Below, piece by piece: positions 47,115-55,128 of a DNA stretch of 64,000 bases; the first letter of the stretch is position 1; every line of letters begins with the position of its first letter. The translations under genes were made by a program, and so were the position numbers. The notes below the pieces were generated by a model. The model did no database searches, was not told the DNA's origin, and saw only the letters and a list, made by a program, of their open reading frames with translations. Source of the DNA: Bog-375 sp049698695 (GTDB taxonomy: Bacteria > Acidobacteriota > Terriglobia > Bryobacterales > Bryobacteraceae); NCBI GenBank assembly GCA_049698695.1, contig JBAVYH010000181.1, forward strand, positions 1 through 64,000, read 5' to 3'.

Positions 47115-47800
47115 ACTTTCAGGTAGACGTCGACGTCGGTGTAGCCGATCTCGCGCAGCCACTGGCACTGTGCTTCAACCGGCGCCAGAATATTCGCCGC
47201 CTTGTCGGGACGATCATAGTAGGTCTTCTCCACTTCGGCGCGGCTGCGGCCGGGGTGGTGCCGCTCGAGTTGATCGAGGAAAAGGCCGTCGTGCACCGAC
47301 TCCACCCATGGCGAGGCCGAAGCGACGTGTTCCAGGTTGAGGAACAGTCCGCTGGGCGCGAGCAGACCAAAGACTTCCCGATAAACTTCCCGCTTGCGGC
47401 TGTCCGGCTGGTGGTGAATGGAGTAACCCGACACGATAGCGTCGAAAGGGCCGAATGCACCCGCCGACGCGGTCCAGGATGCGGTTCCGTAATCGGCGTT
47501 GGCGCAGCGCACAGCGTAGCTTTGTCGCGCGAAGCGAGTCCTGGCCGCGTCCAGCATCGGTTCGGAGAAGTCGACCAGCACACCGCGCGCCTGCGGGAAG
47601 CGCTCGAAAATCGTGCCGGCAAGCGCGCCGTCGCCGCAGCCGAGGTCGAGAAAATCCCGCAGCGGCCGGCCCCCCGCCGCCAGTAGCCGCAACATCACGT
47701 CCAACTGCTCCTGCGCCAGGGGGATAGCACCTCGAACTCCCTCCAGGTAGGTGCTGGCGACGGCGGATGTTTTCCAGACCTCGTCAGTGCGGGCGGGCAT
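47063..47800 (-). CDS. Class I SAM-dependent methyltransferase
   Basis: 245 residues. The SAM-binding motifs are present: FLDLGCGDGALAGTIFERFP (about 50-69, motif I), GVLVDFSEPMLDAARTRF (about 73-90, motif II), FDAIVSGYSIHHQPD (about 118-132, motif IV region) and LLAPSGLFLNLEHVAS (about 146-161). Substrate not predictable; the pattern resembles small-molecule methyltransferases. The C-terminal FELAVFGGRKPAAGAS is encoded by a dispersed 72-bp repeat (copy B), so the original C-terminus may have been replaced. Minus strand, alone. Confidence 0.85.
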   Translation of the reverse strand: MPARTDEVWKTSAVASTYLEGVRGAIPLAQEQLDVMLRLLAAGGRPLRDFLDLGCGDGALAGTIFERFPQARGVLVDFSEPMLDAARTRFARQSYAVRCANADYGTASWTASAGAFGPFDAIVSGYSIHHQPDSRKREVYREVFGLLAPSGLFLNLEHVASASPWVESVHDGLFLDQLERHHPGRSRAEVEKTYYDRPDKAANILAPVEAQCQWLREIGYTDVDVYLKVFELAVFGGRKPAAGAS

Positions 47801-47892
47801 CTTTCCAGTTTAGCCGCAGCCAAACGCGCGCGGCCAACATGCGCCTTCGCGCGCCGCGGCCGGCACGCATCTCCGGCCGCGGCGCACGAAGC

Positions 47893-48408
47893 TCAGGCCG
47901 ACAGCGGCAGCGCCCGGCGGCGAATCACACCGCTGAAATAGTCGCGCAGCGGGTAAAGCGGATACGGCTCCAGCTCCGCGAATGTCCGGCCCAGCTTCTG
48001 TTCGATCCGGTAAACCGAGTGAAAGAAATTACCGCGATCTATGTTCAGTCTGCGGCAGCACAATCTCCAGTCCGCACCCAGCAGGAAATGATAGCGGAAT
48101 ATCCGGTGCTCCGCCCCGTCCAATGCGCGGCGGCTGACGAGGCAAAAGTCTGCCATGAACTCTTCCGACTTCCGGGAATAGACGCGCCGGCTGTTGCGGC
48201 CGCTGCAAAACTCCAGTGACACCGTGCCGAAGTAGGCTCCCGATTCGGAGCACTCGCGAAAACGTGCCAGACAGGCCCGGAAGATCGCCCGCAAGGCGCA
48301 GTTGCAGGGCACTTCCTTTCCGTTCCTCACAAAACGCGTGCCATATCCATGGCAGTACGCGCACGATGCCTTGGCGACACCAACCGCGTTTGACCGATTC
48401 CACCGCAT
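47893..48408 (-). CDS. Protein with CxxC zinc-binding motif and helix-turn-helix-like C-terminus, possibly antiterminator-like
   Basis: 171 residues. The N-terminus has CAYCHGYGTRFVRNGKEVPC (about 16-35) and further Cys residues (NCALRAIFRACLARFRECSE), suggesting a zinc site like the CxxCxGxG knuckles of DnaJ or of phage Q-type antitermination proteins. The C-terminal part, HFLLGADWRLCCRRLNIDRG then FFHSVYRIEQKLGRTFAELE, looks like a helix-turn-helix. I recall related proteins in Solibacter-type genomes but cannot assign a function. It may be a phage-derived transcription factor. It is followed by a GC-poor region; no Shine-Dalgarno sequence precedes ATG 48408. Confidence 0.6.
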   Translation of the reverse strand: MRWNRSNAVGVAKASCAYCHGYGTRFVRNGKEVPCNCALRAIFRACLARFRECSESGAYFGTVSLEFCSGRNSRRVYSRKSEEFMADFCLVSRRALDGAEHRIFRYHFLLGADWRLCCRRLNIDRGNFFHSVYRIEQKLGRTFAELEPYPLYPLRDYFSGVIRRRALPLSA

Positions 48409-48708
48409 TATTTGAGAATGTCCTTCCCGGTAACGGCCCCATCAAGGTTCAGCCGCACCGCTGTAGTTAACTGTTCACCAATCTACGCCGACAATAGAAA
48501 ACGTCAAATCATTTCAAACTTACATTTAATGCCAAGCGGTCTGAATGAATCGCCACGTGTATCGTTATCTCTAGTACTACTAGTCATTTATGCTGCCTAA
48601 ACGCGACACCGATTTCTAATTCCGTCTTTGATGATTATTCTTGGGATTCAATCTTTTTCGTACTGGACTATTTCCGCGAGGAATAGTGCCTGTGGCCCAC
48701 CTACCCCT
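48409..48708. other. 300-bp AT-richer intergenic region
   Basis: Visibly lower GC than the rest of the window, between the divergent CxxC/HTH-like gene and the small HTH gene. It contains several TANNNT boxes on both strands and CTAGTACTACTAG (48571-48583), an imperfect palindrome. Probably a bidirectional control region; no gene seen. Confidence 0.5.
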
Positions 48709-48957
48709 ATGCCCGGTTTTAGGCAACTCCAATCGCGCCTGATCTCGACGCTGCGGGAAAGAATCCGCAGTGGTGAACTCACCGAGCGGGGTACCGCCCG
48801 GCTAACCGGTCTCTCCCAGCCCCACATCCATAACGTGTTGAAAGGCAAAAGGTCTCTGTCGGCGGGTGCGGCTGACACCATTCTGCTGGCCGTGCATCTG
48901 GACACGGTGGATCTGTTTCAAACCAGCGAACTGATCGCCGGCCTCGGCCGCCGTTAG
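48709..48957 (+). CDS. Small helix-turn-helix DNA-binding protein
   Basis: 82 residues from ATG 48709; the longer frame from 48628 lies in the AT-rich region and has no support. RLISTLRERIRSGELTERGT, RLTGLSQPHIHNVLKGKRSL and AADTILLAVHLDTVDLF form the five-helix layout of Cro/CI-type HTH proteins (recognition helix about SQPHIHNVLKG, 38-48). Likely a transcriptional regulator of itself and its neighbours. It is 35 nt upstream of a conserved-looking unknown gene and divergent from the CxxC/HTH-like gene across the AT-rich region. Confidence 0.75.
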   Translation: MPGFRQLQSRLISTLRERIRSGELTERGTARLTGLSQPHIHNVLKGKRSLSAGAADTILLAVHLDTVDLFQTSELIAGLGRR

Positions 48958-48992
48958 GCGGGCATTGCGCCGCCCACACCCGGTCGGGCACT

Positions 48993-49550
48993 ATGGTACG
49001 AGAGGATACATTGGTGCGGCGCCCGCTCTCATGGCTGAATGAAGATCGCTTGCAACGGCTGGCGCAGCGCATTCGATCGCTGGCGGAAAAGGACGAGCAC
49101 CAGTTGCGCCGCGTGCGTGAGGTGGAAACGCTCCGGCGCGCCGCCGCACGCGAACTGCACTCGGTCTGCGCGGACTTCGTGGCTGCCGTCAACGGTGCGC
49201 TGGACGACCACTTGGTGTTGCTGGACCCGCCCGAATATGGCGCCAACTCTTACAGCGACTACTCGCCCAGCCTGGTGCAGATCAACGTCCATGGCCGCAT
49301 CCTACAGGTTAGCTTCGCGGCCACCGCCGAGTTGATTTCGACCGAGGACTTTCGGATTCCTTATATTCTGGAGGGTTCCGTGCGCGCCTTCAACCAGGAA
49401 ATGCTGGACAAGGATCTGATTGAAGAGCAGCCGCTCTTTTACACCATGGAGCCGAATCGAAATATGTGGCGCTACTTCGAGGCGCGCACGTACCACTCCG
49501 GCCCCTTTGACCGCGACTACCTCATCTCGCTGATGGAACGGATTCTCTGA
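48993..49550 (+). CDS. Hypothetical protein cotranscribed with the HTH gene
   Basis: 185 residues from ATG 48993; a better ribosome-binding site (GAGAGG at 48999-49004) would instead favour TTG 49011 or GTG 49014. A helical N-terminal half (DRLQRLAQRIRSLAEKDEHQ, RVREVETLRRAAARELHSVC) is followed by a beta-rich part (LVLLDPPEYGANSYSDYSPS, LVQINVHGRILQVSFAATAE) and a C-terminal EARTYHSGPFDRDYLISLME. No signal peptide, so cytoplasmic. Family not recognised; it may function together with the HTH protein. Confidence 0.65.
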   Translation: MVREDTLVRRPLSWLNEDRLQRLAQRIRSLAEKDEHQLRRVREVETLRRAAARELHSVCADFVAAVNGALDDHLVLLDPPEYGANSYSDYSPSLVQINVHGRILQVSFAATAELISTEDFRIPYILEGSVRAFNQEMLDKDLIEEQPLFYTMEPNRNMWRYFEARTYHSGPFDRDYLISLMERIL

Positions 49551-49724
49551 GGGCGGCTGGGGAGCTTGGGCGCGTTGGCGAATTCGCGTGCGCTTCTACC
49601 GTGCGATCCGGGGTTGCCCTCCGTTCCACAAGGGATTCCTTGCCGCGCACTTTCCTCCTGCGTCTGAATGGGTCACTGGTCGGCTAAACGCGGTGCTACT
49701 ATCGCTACGAAAGGAGTCCGCGCT

Positions 49725-50723
49725 ATGCGTCTGGCTGCGGCGAGGATTACTGCCGTTGTTGTGGGCCTGCTCGTATGTGGACGGGGTATCGCGGCAGATT
49801 CAGGGCTCCGGGCTTATGTTAATTCGCTCAAGGGCAAGCAGTTTGTCCTCCGGGCAAATCAAGAACTGTTCGGGAGGCCGAGGCAAACGGCCTACTATCG
49901 AATGATTTACGAAACCGACATCACCGCAGAAAAGGATTTTGTGAAAATCGGCGGGAACGCCGATTGGCAGGGCCGGTATTTCGTGCCCGCGCCCCCGAGG
50001 ATGTTCACCGTTAAGGACCTCCATTTCGATGATGCCAGGGATCGGCTTCAGGTTAAGCTCTGGGGGCCTAAGGTGCCCCGAGCCAAGGAGGACGAGATCA
50101 GACTGAACTTCACGGACCTCAAGAGCCAGACGCCCGAGTCGCTCAATCACATGTTTTTCGCCGTTTTCTTCAGCCCAGGGGAGCCCGTCGAACAGTACGT
50201 GGTTGAGAACGACAAGAGGCTCGTAGAGACCTATTTGGACGTGTACCCGGAGCTCGCTAGATTGCCTACTGATAGTCGCATGAAGGTCTTGTCCGCGATC
50301 CGCCAGGTCAGTTCTTCAGGAAGGCCGCAGCTAGAAAAGGTGGGAGAGGACCTCTACATCCCTGATAATCTGATCGGCGACGACTCAGTGTATAACGAGA
50401 TCAGCGTCTCCAAGAACCAGCGCATTGCAAGTTCTATCGAACACCTCTTGCCACAGATCAAGCTGGCAGCAGTGAGACTGCAGGGCTTGCCAGCCGCAAT
50501 TCACGGAGTTCGATTTTACTGGACGATCATGCATCGTGATTTCGCCAGGGAGAATGAGTACCAGCACAGTTCGGACAGCATGGAAATGCTGGTGTCGCTC
50601 GAATCCATAGAGAAGTTGGCCGCAGGTAATTTGAGCGTGGTCGAGATGCTTCAGGAAGCGACACTCAGAGAGGATGGCACAAAGATAACGCTCAGCTCCT
50701 ACGACCCCATTGGCGCCCGCTGA
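49725..50723 (+). CDS. Secreted protein of unknown function
   Basis: 332 residues from ATG 49725, with AAAGGAG 8 nt upstream fixing the start. The signal peptide is LAAARITAVVVGLLVCGRGI. The mature protein contains LRAYVNSLKGKQFVLRANQE, PAPPRMFTVKDLHFDDARDR, LNFTDLKSQTPESLNHMFFA and, after residue 190, a less conserved half with SSSGRPQLEKVGEDLYIPDN and QIKLAAVRLQGLPAAIHGVR. GC is lower than the core genes. I do not recognise the family; the C-terminal half has a TonB-domain-like flavour (RFYWTIMHRDFA) but this is weak. Confidence 0.6.
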   Translation: MRLAAARITAVVVGLLVCGRGIAADSGLRAYVNSLKGKQFVLRANQELFGRPRQTAYYRMIYETDITAEKDFVKIGGNADWQGRYFVPAPPRMFTVKDLHFDDARDRLQVKLWGPKVPRAKEDEIRLNFTDLKSQTPESLNHMFFAVFFSPGEPVEQYVVENDKRLVETYLDVYPELARLPTDSRMKVLSAIRQVSSSGRPQLEKVGEDLYIPDNLIGDDSVYNEISVSKNQRIASSIEHLLPQIKLAAVRLQGLPAAIHGVRFYWTIMHRDFARENEYQHSSDSMEMLVSLESIEKLAAGNLSVVEMLQEATLREDGTKITLSSYDPIGAR

Positions 50724-50805
50724 AAGCAAGAGGCCGCCACATAAGTCTCATAACGCCCAAATGCACCTAAAACGTGCCATTTGGTCAGCAATGGAGGAGT
50801 GACCC

Positions 50806-51579
50806 CTACGGCACCGACACCACGAGGCCCTCGATCCTGACCGGTGCATCAACTATCACCGTTGCGCTGCGTGCGGTCTTGTACTTCCCCGCGACAGACC
50901 AGCGCTTCGCTGCTCCAACGCGTTCGGCGTGGCACGACATCAGAACCGCCTTGATCGGCTTCGCGGAACTCCACCGCTTGGCTGCGCCTGCAAACCTGAA
51001 CCCTCTGCCGGTGTGCGCCATGTCCACGGCAACCGTGATCCCCTGTGCCTGAACTGCGCTCCGGAGTTTCGGATTGAACAACTCCCCGCACATGAGCAGC
51101 GCGACCCGTTGTGTGCCTACACGGATGTATCGCTCCTCGTTGGCCAGATCCGGGCTCATGTCTCTCTGGTCCAGCCTACTCGTGCTGCGTTGCCTCCAAG
51201 GCCCGACATGTCCCCGCTCCGGAGTCCAAGCGAACCCATGCGATGGAAGACGCTGCTCCTTGACGGCTTTCTTGTTGTTAGGTCTCTTATGTCCCGTGTC
51301 AACTCCGAAGCAGACCGCGATACTCCGTTCTTCGATCGCCGCCCAAATCTCTCTGAGCAGAGGCATCTCGTCCGGATTCTCTTGAGCAGCGAAGAAATAC
51401 CCTCCAGGCAGCACGACTAGGTCGACGGCCCTCCGCTCTTTTGCAGCATCGAGTAACTTTTTCAGCGCAACGAAGCGGTCGCGATTCTCGATTGGTTTAC
51501 AAGCTGGCCCGTGCCCCCCAACGGTGCAAATGAGAATTTGCGTTGCACGATGCGGCACGGCCACACCTTCCAGCTTCAT
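50806..51579 (-). CDS. Nitrilase/CN-hydrolase-superfamily-like protein, catalytic Glu uncertain
   Basis: 257 residues; AAAGGAGG 9 nt before ATG 51579 is one of the strongest ribosome-binding sites in the window. ILICTVGGHGPACKPIENRD, VDLVVLPGGYFFAAQEN, RSIAVCFGVDTGHKR and RVALLMCGELFNPKLRSAVQ follow the nitrilase fold; the Cys in LLMCGELFNP sits at the nucleophile position. The usual catalytic Glu in 'lPE' is replaced by Gly (VLPGGYF), so activity may be lost or a nearby acid may serve. Lower GC and isolated position suggest an accessory gene. Confidence 0.6.
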   Translation of the reverse strand: MKLEGVAVPHRATQILICTVGGHGPACKPIENRDRFVALKKLLDAAKERRAVDLVVLPGGYFFAAQENPDEMPLLREIWAAIEERSIAVCFGVDTGHKRPNNKKAVKEQRLPSHGFAWTPERGHVGPWRQRSTSRLDQRDMSPDLANEERYIRVGTQRVALLMCGELFNPKLRSAVQAQGITVAVDMAHTGRGFRFAGAAKRWSSAKPIKAVLMSCHAERVGAAKRWSVAGKYKTARSATVIVDAPVRIEGLVVSVP

Positions 51580-51662
51580 TTAGCACAACCTCCTTTGTGT
51601 TCGGCGATCAGCCCCCTTTCGGAACGCAGGCCGAGCCGCTCGGCAACCCTATCACCAGAGCC

Positions 51663-53042
51663 TCACCGCTTTTTCTTGTGGTGATGCGGATGCGCCGGCG
51701 CGTGCGTTGCGGCGGCCGTCTCGCCGCCCGCGGCTCCCGGCTGCAGGCGGATCAGGATGTGGTCGTGGATCCAGTGTTCGTCCCACCACTCCCGCGGGTT
51801 GACCTGCACGCCATCCACCTGCATGCCGAAATGCACGTGAATGCCGCCCGCCAGGCCGGTCTCGCCCGCGATCCCCATGGGCTGGCCCTTATCGACCCAA
51901 TCGCCCACCTTGACGCGGATCTGGCTCAAATGTCCGTAGATCGATTGCACGCCGTATCCGTGATCGAGCACAATGCAGTTGCCGTAGATCCCCAGGTCCT
52001 TTGCCCAAATCACGTGCCCGTTATTGGCGGCGAACACCGGTCCGTTCGCCACGTCGGAAAGATCGAAGCCTAGGTGCACCTGCCGATCCACTTTCTGGCC
52101 GTGGTAGATGTAGTCGCGCAGGTCGGCGAAGTCGGCTTCTTCCTTGCCCCAGTGCAGGAACGCGCCCGTCCAAAGAATCTTCTCCTCCGTCTGCAGGCGC
52201 AGATCGGCAAGCTGCTGGTTGTTGCGGCCGCGCATGGGGCCGTTGATGAGAAGGAAGCGCGACAGCAGGTCTTTGCCGGGCGCCAGGGTGCCGCTCGGAT
52301 CCACCGAATTCACCAGCTTTTCCATCAAGGCGTCGGTCAGTTCAAAGTCGCGCGCGCGGAATTTCTTCGGCTTGATGGTGACGATGACGGGCGCGGTCGC
52401 TTCGCCGCCGGCCGCATTGCGCGCGTAAACCACCGGAACCACGTCGGGGGCCAGGTCCCAGGGATAAGCAATCATGCTGAACCGCTGCCCGGGGTGGCCT
52501 GGCAGCGGGAAACTGCGAAAGGTGTAACTGCCGACGCGCACGCCGGCCTCGTTCCAGGAGCCGCCCGGCGTGAGCATCACCAGTTCCACGCCGCCCTGGT
52601 TGATGTAGTGCCGTTCCCCGTCGGCGGAAACGCGCGGCGGCTCCAGCACCACCGTCACGTCGAAGGCCGCGGAATCGGTGTGGCCGGCGAAATCGTTGGA
52701 CACGGCTTCCACCACTAGCCGCGCGGGACCTTCTTTCAGGTTCGCCGCCTGGCTCTTGCCCGCGTTGAAGGTCACCGTACGCGGCGCTAGGTGCCGGTGC
52801 CAGAGCAGGCGCGTGGCGGCGCTACGGGTCACGAACACGGGGTACTCCACGCCTCCCTGCGTTATCAACCCGCGCACTTCGCGCACTCCGTGTGGGTTGG
52901 TGAGCCGGACCGTGACCGGAGTGCTGAAACCGATGCTCGTCACTGCCGGGTTCACCTGGATCGCCGTGTGGCCGGAAATCGCCACCAGCAGCGCGACAGC
53001 GGCTACCACTATCGCCAGCACCACCCCAAGAGCAATTTTCAT
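51663..53042 (-). CDS. M23-family (LytM) metallopeptidase, membrane-anchored
   Basis: 459 residues. One N-terminal membrane anchor (IALGVVLAIVVAAVALLVAI), then about 280 residues of beta-rich Ig-like sequence (RLTNPHGVREVRGLITQGGV, FDVTVVLEPPRVSADGERHY). The LytM domain contains RQVHLGFDLSDVANGPVFAA (His and Asp zinc ligands), HGYGVQSIYGHLSQIRVKVG and GGIHVHFGMQVDGVQVNPRE (the H-x-H pair), so the enzyme core is complete. It would cut peptidoglycan cross-bridges in the periplasm. A His-rich tail (HAPAHPHHHKKKR) ends the protein. ATG 53042 overlaps the stop of the S9 peptidase gene, so translation is coupled. Confidence 0.9.
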   Translation of the reverse strand: MKIALGVVLAIVVAAVALLVAISGHTAIQVNPAVTSIGFSTPVTVRLTNPHGVREVRGLITQGGVEYPVFVTRSAATRLLWHRHLAPRTVTFNAGKSQAANLKEGPARLVVEAVSNDFAGHTDSAAFDVTVVLEPPRVSADGERHYINQGGVELVMLTPGGSWNEAGVRVGSYTFRSFPLPGHPGQRFSMIAYPWDLAPDVVPVVYARNAAGGEATAPVIVTIKPKKFRARDFELTDALMEKLVNSVDPSGTLAPGKDLLSRFLLINGPMRGRNNQQLADLRLQTEEKILWTGAFLHWGKEEADFADLRDYIYHGQKVDRQVHLGFDLSDVANGPVFAANNGHVIWAKDLGIYGNCIVLDHGYGVQSIYGHLSQIRVKVGDWVDKGQPMGIAGETGLAGGIHVHFGMQVDGVQVNPREWWDEHWIHDHILIRLQPGAAGGETAAATHAPAHPHHHKKKR

Positions 53043-55075
53043 TTCTTTACCCAGCTATCCAGCCAATCGAGGAACGTCTTGTACCAGAATAAGCTATTGC
53101 GCGGCTTCAACACCCAGTGTCCTTCATCGGGAAAAACCACCAGCTTGGATGGCACCTTTTGCAGTTGCAGCGCCGTGAACAGCTCCAGCCCCTGCGTTTC
53201 CGGCACGCGGTAATCCAGCTCGCCGTGAAAAACCAGCGTCGGCGTATGAAACTCCGTCACGTAGCTGGAAGGCGACCATTTCTGGTAATCATCCGGCTTG
53301 TCCCATGGCGTACCGCCCATCTCCCACAGTGGAAACCACAGTTCTTCGGTGGCGCCGAACTCGCTGGTCAGATCGTAGACGCCATCGTGAGTGATCAGCG
53401 CCTTGAAGCGTTGCGTGTGGCCCAGCATCCAGTCGATCATGTAGCCGCCGTAAGACCCTCCGGCCGCGGTCATGCGGCTGGCGTCCGCGTACGGTACGTC
53501 GGCCACCACGTGGTCGGTGACCGCCATGATGTCGTCGAACACCTTGCCTCCCCAGTCGTGGTTGATTTCGTCGATGAACTTCTGCCCGTAGCCCGTGGAG
53601 CCCCGCGGGTTGGGTTCCACCACCACGTAACCGGCGGCGGCGAACACCTGCGCGTTCCAGCGGTAGGTCCAGCTATATCCCCAGTTCCCCTGCGGGCCGC
53701 CGTGAATCAGCATGATCACGGGATACTTGCGTGCAGGGTCGAAGCCGTAGGGCTTGATCAGGAAACTGTCGATGCGCGCGCCATCGGGCGCATCCACCGA
53801 GAACTCTTCGAGCGGGGTGAGCTGGTGCGAGTTCAGCTCCGCGTCGTTCAAATGGGTGAGGGCCACCGGAACGCCGCCGGAAGACGCGCCGCGATAGATC
53901 TCGACCGGCGAGGCGCCGGTCTGCTGCGTGTAGACCATGGTCTTGCCGTCGGGCGCCAGCATCATGTCGTCCAGTTCGCTATCGCCCGCAGCGGCCACGT
54001 GCATCTCACCGCCCTTCACCGAAATCCACTGAATGGCCTGCCGCCCGCGGTCGCCGGTGGTGAAGAACAGGCGGCTCGAATCCGGCGCCCAAACGAAGCT
54101 GTTCACCCACCGGTCGAGACTCTCGGTCAGGCTGGTGACTTTTCCGGTGGACCGCTCGAGCAGCATCAGCCGCCAGCGGTCGCTTTCGTAGCCGGCCCGC
54201 GCCTGTGCCCGCCAGGCGAGGTATTTGCCATCGGGAGAATAGCGCGGCGTAGCATCGGCGGCGGGGTTGCTGGTGATCTTCACCGCCTGCGGCGGCTCGG
54301 CGCCACCCGTAACGCGCAACACGTACAAATCGGTATTGGTGCTGACAGCGGGCACCGGATCGAGATTCTCCGCATAGCAGATTTCCGCGCCATCGGCCGA
54401 GATATCGTAGTCGTCCGGCCCGCCGAGCGAAAACGGCGGCACGTCGCGGTCTCCCGGCGTCAGATCGCGAATCGGTCCGCCGCCGGCGGGCACCATCAGC
54501 AAATGGCTGCGGCGGCGCGATGACCACGCGGCCCAATGCCGGTAGAGCAGTTCGGTGTAAACACGCGCCTTCACCGGATTGGCGGCGTCGGCGTCGAGGT
54601 TCTTTTTGTTGCACGCGTCGTCGGCGCCGCACTCCGGATAGACGGTGCTCACGAAAACCAAGTACTTCCCGTCGGGCGAAAAAATCTCCGCGTCGGCCTC
54701 GGTCGCCAGGCTGGTGATCTGCTTGGCGTTGCCGCCGTCCGCATCCATCAGCCAGATCTGGGAGGAGCCGCCGCGGTCGGAGATATAGGCGATCCTTTTG
54801 CCATCCGGCGACCAGCGCGGCCGGCTGTTGTTGTCGCCGTTGTGCGTGATCTGCTGCGGCGCACCGCCTTCGAGCGGCACCGTCCAGACCTGCTGCGGTT
54901 TGCGGTTGGCGGCCAGGTCGACCGATTGCACGGTGAACGCCACCGTTTTACCGTCGGGCGAAATCTGAGGATCCGAGATCCGCTTCAATTCCATGAGGGC
55001 GTTCGCATCGAACGGCCGCTTCTGGGCGAACACCATCGCCACCGAAGCAAGCGCAAGAACAAGGCTGCGGCGCAT
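53039..55075 (-). CDS. Secreted S9-family prolyl oligopeptidase-like peptidase
   Basis: 678 residues from ATG 55075, which opens a signal peptide (RRSLVLALASVAMVFAQ). A beta-propeller of WD40-like/TolB-type blades (ISDPQISPDGKTVAFTVQSV, RWSPDGKRIAYISDRGGSSQ, IFSPDGKYLVFVST) occupies the first 400 residues. The alpha/beta-hydrolase has TAAGGSYGGYMIDWMLGHTQ (Ser nucleophile), HGELDYRVPETQG (Asp) and FPDEGHWVLKP (His), a full triad. Typical of acyl-aminoacyl/dipeptidyl peptidases that digest short peptides. TACAAT ends 8 nt before the ATG, so a near-leaderless start. Upstream partner of the coupled M23 gene. Confidence 0.93.
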   Translation of the reverse strand: MRRSLVLALASVAMVFAQKRPFDANALMELKRISDPQISPDGKTVAFTVQSVDLAANRKPQQVWTVPLEGGAPQQITHNGDNNSRPRWSPDGKRIAYISDRGGSSQIWLMDADGGNAKQITSLATEADAEIFSPDGKYLVFVSTVYPECGADDACNKKNLDADAANPVKARVYTELLYRHWAAWSSRRRSHLLMVPAGGGPIRDLTPGDRDVPPFSLGGPDDYDISADGAEICYAENLDPVPAVSTNTDLYVLRVTGGAEPPQAVKITSNPAADATPRYSPDGKYLAWRAQARAGYESDRWRLMLLERSTGKVTSLTESLDRWVNSFVWAPDSSRLFFTTGDRGRQAIQWISVKGGEMHVAAAGDSELDDMMLAPDGKTMVYTQQTGASPVEIYRGASSGGVPVALTHLNDAELNSHQLTPLEEFSVDAPDGARIDSFLIKPYGFDPARKYPVIMLIHGGPQGNWGYSWTYRWNAQVFAAAGYVVVEPNPRGSTGYGQKFIDEINHDWGGKVFDDIMAVTDHVVADVPYADASRMTAAGGSYGGYMIDWMLGHTQRFKALITHDGVYDLTSEFGATEELWFPLWEMGGTPWDKPDDYQKWSPSSYVTEFHTPTLVFHGELDYRVPETQGLELFTALQLQKVPSKLVVFPDEGHWVLKPRNSLFWYKTFLDWLDSWVKK

Positions 55076-55083
55076 ACATGACG

Positions 55084-55089
55084 ATTGTA
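55084..55089 (-). promoter_or_regulatory. -10 box (TACAAT, minus strand) for the S9 peptidase
   Basis: Ends 8 nt before ATG 55075; divergent from the TAGAAT box of the DUF58 gene 24 bp away. Confidence 0.5.
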
Positions 55090-55112
55090 ATGCACCGCCC
55101 GCCGGCCGGCGG

Positions 55113-55118
55113 TAGAAT
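55113..55118 (+). promoter_or_regulatory. -10 box (TAGAAT) for the DUF58 gene
   Basis: Ends 10 nt before ATG 55129 and no Shine-Dalgarno sequence intervenes. Confidence 0.45.
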
Positions 55119-55128
55119 CGGACCGGGC

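Noticed and set aside
46860..47168. 102-codon minus-strand frame overlapping the methyltransferase end
   Set aside because: No start signal, overlaps a better gene and a repeat; no family recognised.
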